DNA of 23,791 nt from Eshraghiella sp051880035 (GTDB lineage Bacteria > Bacillota > Clostridia > Lachnospirales > Lachnospiraceae): contig JBJENE010000068.1 of the NCBI GenBank assembly GCA_051880035.1, forward strand, positions 1 through 23,791, read 5' to 3'. Shown here in pieces: positions 23,200 through 23,791 of the stretch. The notes under the pieces are model-generated. The model saw nothing but the letters and a program-made list of their open reading frames with translations, ran no database searches and was not told the DNA's origin. Both the position numbers and the translations under genes were made by a program. Every line of letters begins with the position of its first letter. Within the stretch, counting starts at the first letter, position 1.

Positions 23200-23725
23200 T
23201 TTTTTCTTTCCCTCCTTTATAATATTCTATTGGTGTTGACAACAACTGAAGGCTCCTTAGCTTAGCCCCTTTACTACTTTTGGTTTGATAATTATCAATC
23301 AAAGAAACTATATCGTTTACCAGCGAACTATAATCCTCATCAGAAAGAGAAATACTGAAGTTCAACATAAAAAGTTTATCTCTTTCAACATCAGCATCTT
23401 CTTTTGCAAAGTAATTAGTATATTGCGAAACCAGATTCATAAGCCACATCGTAACCGTTTCCAGTCTTTCTCTATTACCGGACTGTTCTGATATTACAAC
23501 ATTTTGTAAGCAATACTTCTTTTCTGTTTGTCCTCGCACAACCTTTGTCTCACTGACACAAATTAATTCTTCTGCAACTAACCTGTCAATTTTTCGGTAC
23601 AAAGTTGCTCGTGATACATTCACATCTGCATCAAGCAATTCTCCAACAGTCATTGGACCATTTACCCTTAGCAGCTGAATAATTTGATTAGAAACAGGGT
23701 CTAAAAGTGTTTTAATTCTATCCAT
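23192..23725 (-). CDS. Winged-helix transcriptional regulator (ArsR-like HTH)
   Basis: A 177-residue protein with an N-terminal winged helix-turn-helix (about 5-75). The start DRIKTLLDPVSNQIIQLLRVNGPMTVGELL, the recognition helix NVSRATLYRKIDRLVAEELI and the wing VVRGQTEKKYCL resemble ArsR/HTH_20-type regulators. The C-terminal region (about 80-170) is largely helical, fits no ligand domain recognised by eye, and may bind an effector. It ends in the basic tail KGGKEKNE, whose codons also hold the ribosome binding site of the isochorismatase gene. GGAGGCGG precedes the ATG. A perfect dyad over its promoter suggests autoregulation, with control of the hydrolase as the main output. Confidence 0.88.
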   Translation of the reverse strand: MDRIKTLLDPVSNQIIQLLRVNGPMTVGELLDADVNVSRATLYRKIDRLVAEELICVSETKVVRGQTEKKYCLQNVVISEQSGNRERLETVTMWLMNLVSQYTNYFAKEDADVERDKLFMLNFSISLSDEDYSSLVNDIVSLIDNYQTKSSKGAKLRSLQLLSTPIEYYKGGKEKNE

Positions 23726-23734
23726 TCCGCCTCC

Positions 23735-23758
23735 ACTATTCTCATTTATGAGATTAGT
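23735..23758. promoter_or_regulatory. 24-bp dyad at the regulator promoter
   Basis: The half-sites ACTA-n-TCTCAT and ATGAGA-n-TAGT flank a central AA (minus-strand reading), giving ten matched pairs with one mismatch in each arm. It overlaps the -10 box and covers the predicted transcript start, as expected for an autorepressor site. The assignment to the adjacent regulator is an inference. Confidence 0.65.
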
Positions 23759-23784
23759 ATAACTGATAATGAAAATCCTGTCAA
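23756..23784 (-). promoter_or_regulatory. Promoter of the regulator/isochorismatase operon
   Basis: On the minus strand a perfect TTGACA (23779-23784) and TATACT (23756-23761) are separated by 17 nt. The dyad at 23735-23758 begins within the -10 box. Confidence 0.8.
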
Positions 23785-23791
23785 GAACAAA

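Overview
The window looks like chromosomal DNA of a low-GC, Gram-positive Clostridia member, most likely a Lachnospiraceae-type gut anaerobe. The evidence is the set of protein families (a type I glutamine synthetase, CapA lipoprotein, YitT/DUF2179, DegV, TraX-like and iron-dependent ADH), consistent GGAGG-type ribosome binding sites, A/T-rich consensus promoters and frequent AGA/ATA codons. No rRNA, tRNA, CRISPR array, transposase or integrase was found. The lineage is an inference from family content, not from a marker gene.

Layout. (a) 1-2886: the 5' part of glnA (minus) diverges from a CapA-like lipoprotein gene (plus) whose end meets a YitT-family membrane protein gene. (b) 2905-9776: a minus-strand block of signalling and envelope genes: a zinc-ribbon membrane protein with a tandem-repeat linker, a membrane diguanylate cyclase, a CLC-family anion transporter with fluoride-antiporter-like motifs, a Gly/Arg/Pro-rich two-TM protein tightly linked to a GGDEF-EAL phosphodiesterase, and a TraX-like membrane protein. 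(c) 9888-12644: a PHP-family hydrolase (plus), then DegV and a 2-dehydropantoate 2-reductase-like oxidoreductase (minus). (d) 12646-14865: a large HExxH lipoprotein translationally coupled to the reductase, diverging from a MarR gene. (e) 14913-17958: a MarR / iron-ADH / aldehyde dehydrogenase operon with a palindrome at its start. (f) 17951-22471: a minus-strand run of accessory genes: MATE efflux pump, polymerase-beta-type nucleotidyltransferase, cupin, nucleoside phosphorylase and PPM1-type methyltransferase. (g) 22699-23791: a winged-helix regulator and an isochorismatase-fold hydrolase that overlap by 8 nt, behind a promoter with a 24-bp dyad.

How the genes may work together. Region (b) holds both a c-di-GMP synthase and a c-di-GMP phosphodiesterase, each next to cell-surface or membrane proteins, so second-messenger control of the envelope is plausible. 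Region (e) is a self-contained alcohol/aldehyde interconversion module, probably autoregulated by MarR. Region (f) resembles a detoxification or resistance neighbourhood, but its substrates cannot be read from sequence. The least described units are the metallopeptidase-like lipoprotein/reductase pair, the phosphodiesterase/Gly-rich protein pair, and the regulator/isochorismatase pair. None can be shown here to be a new system.
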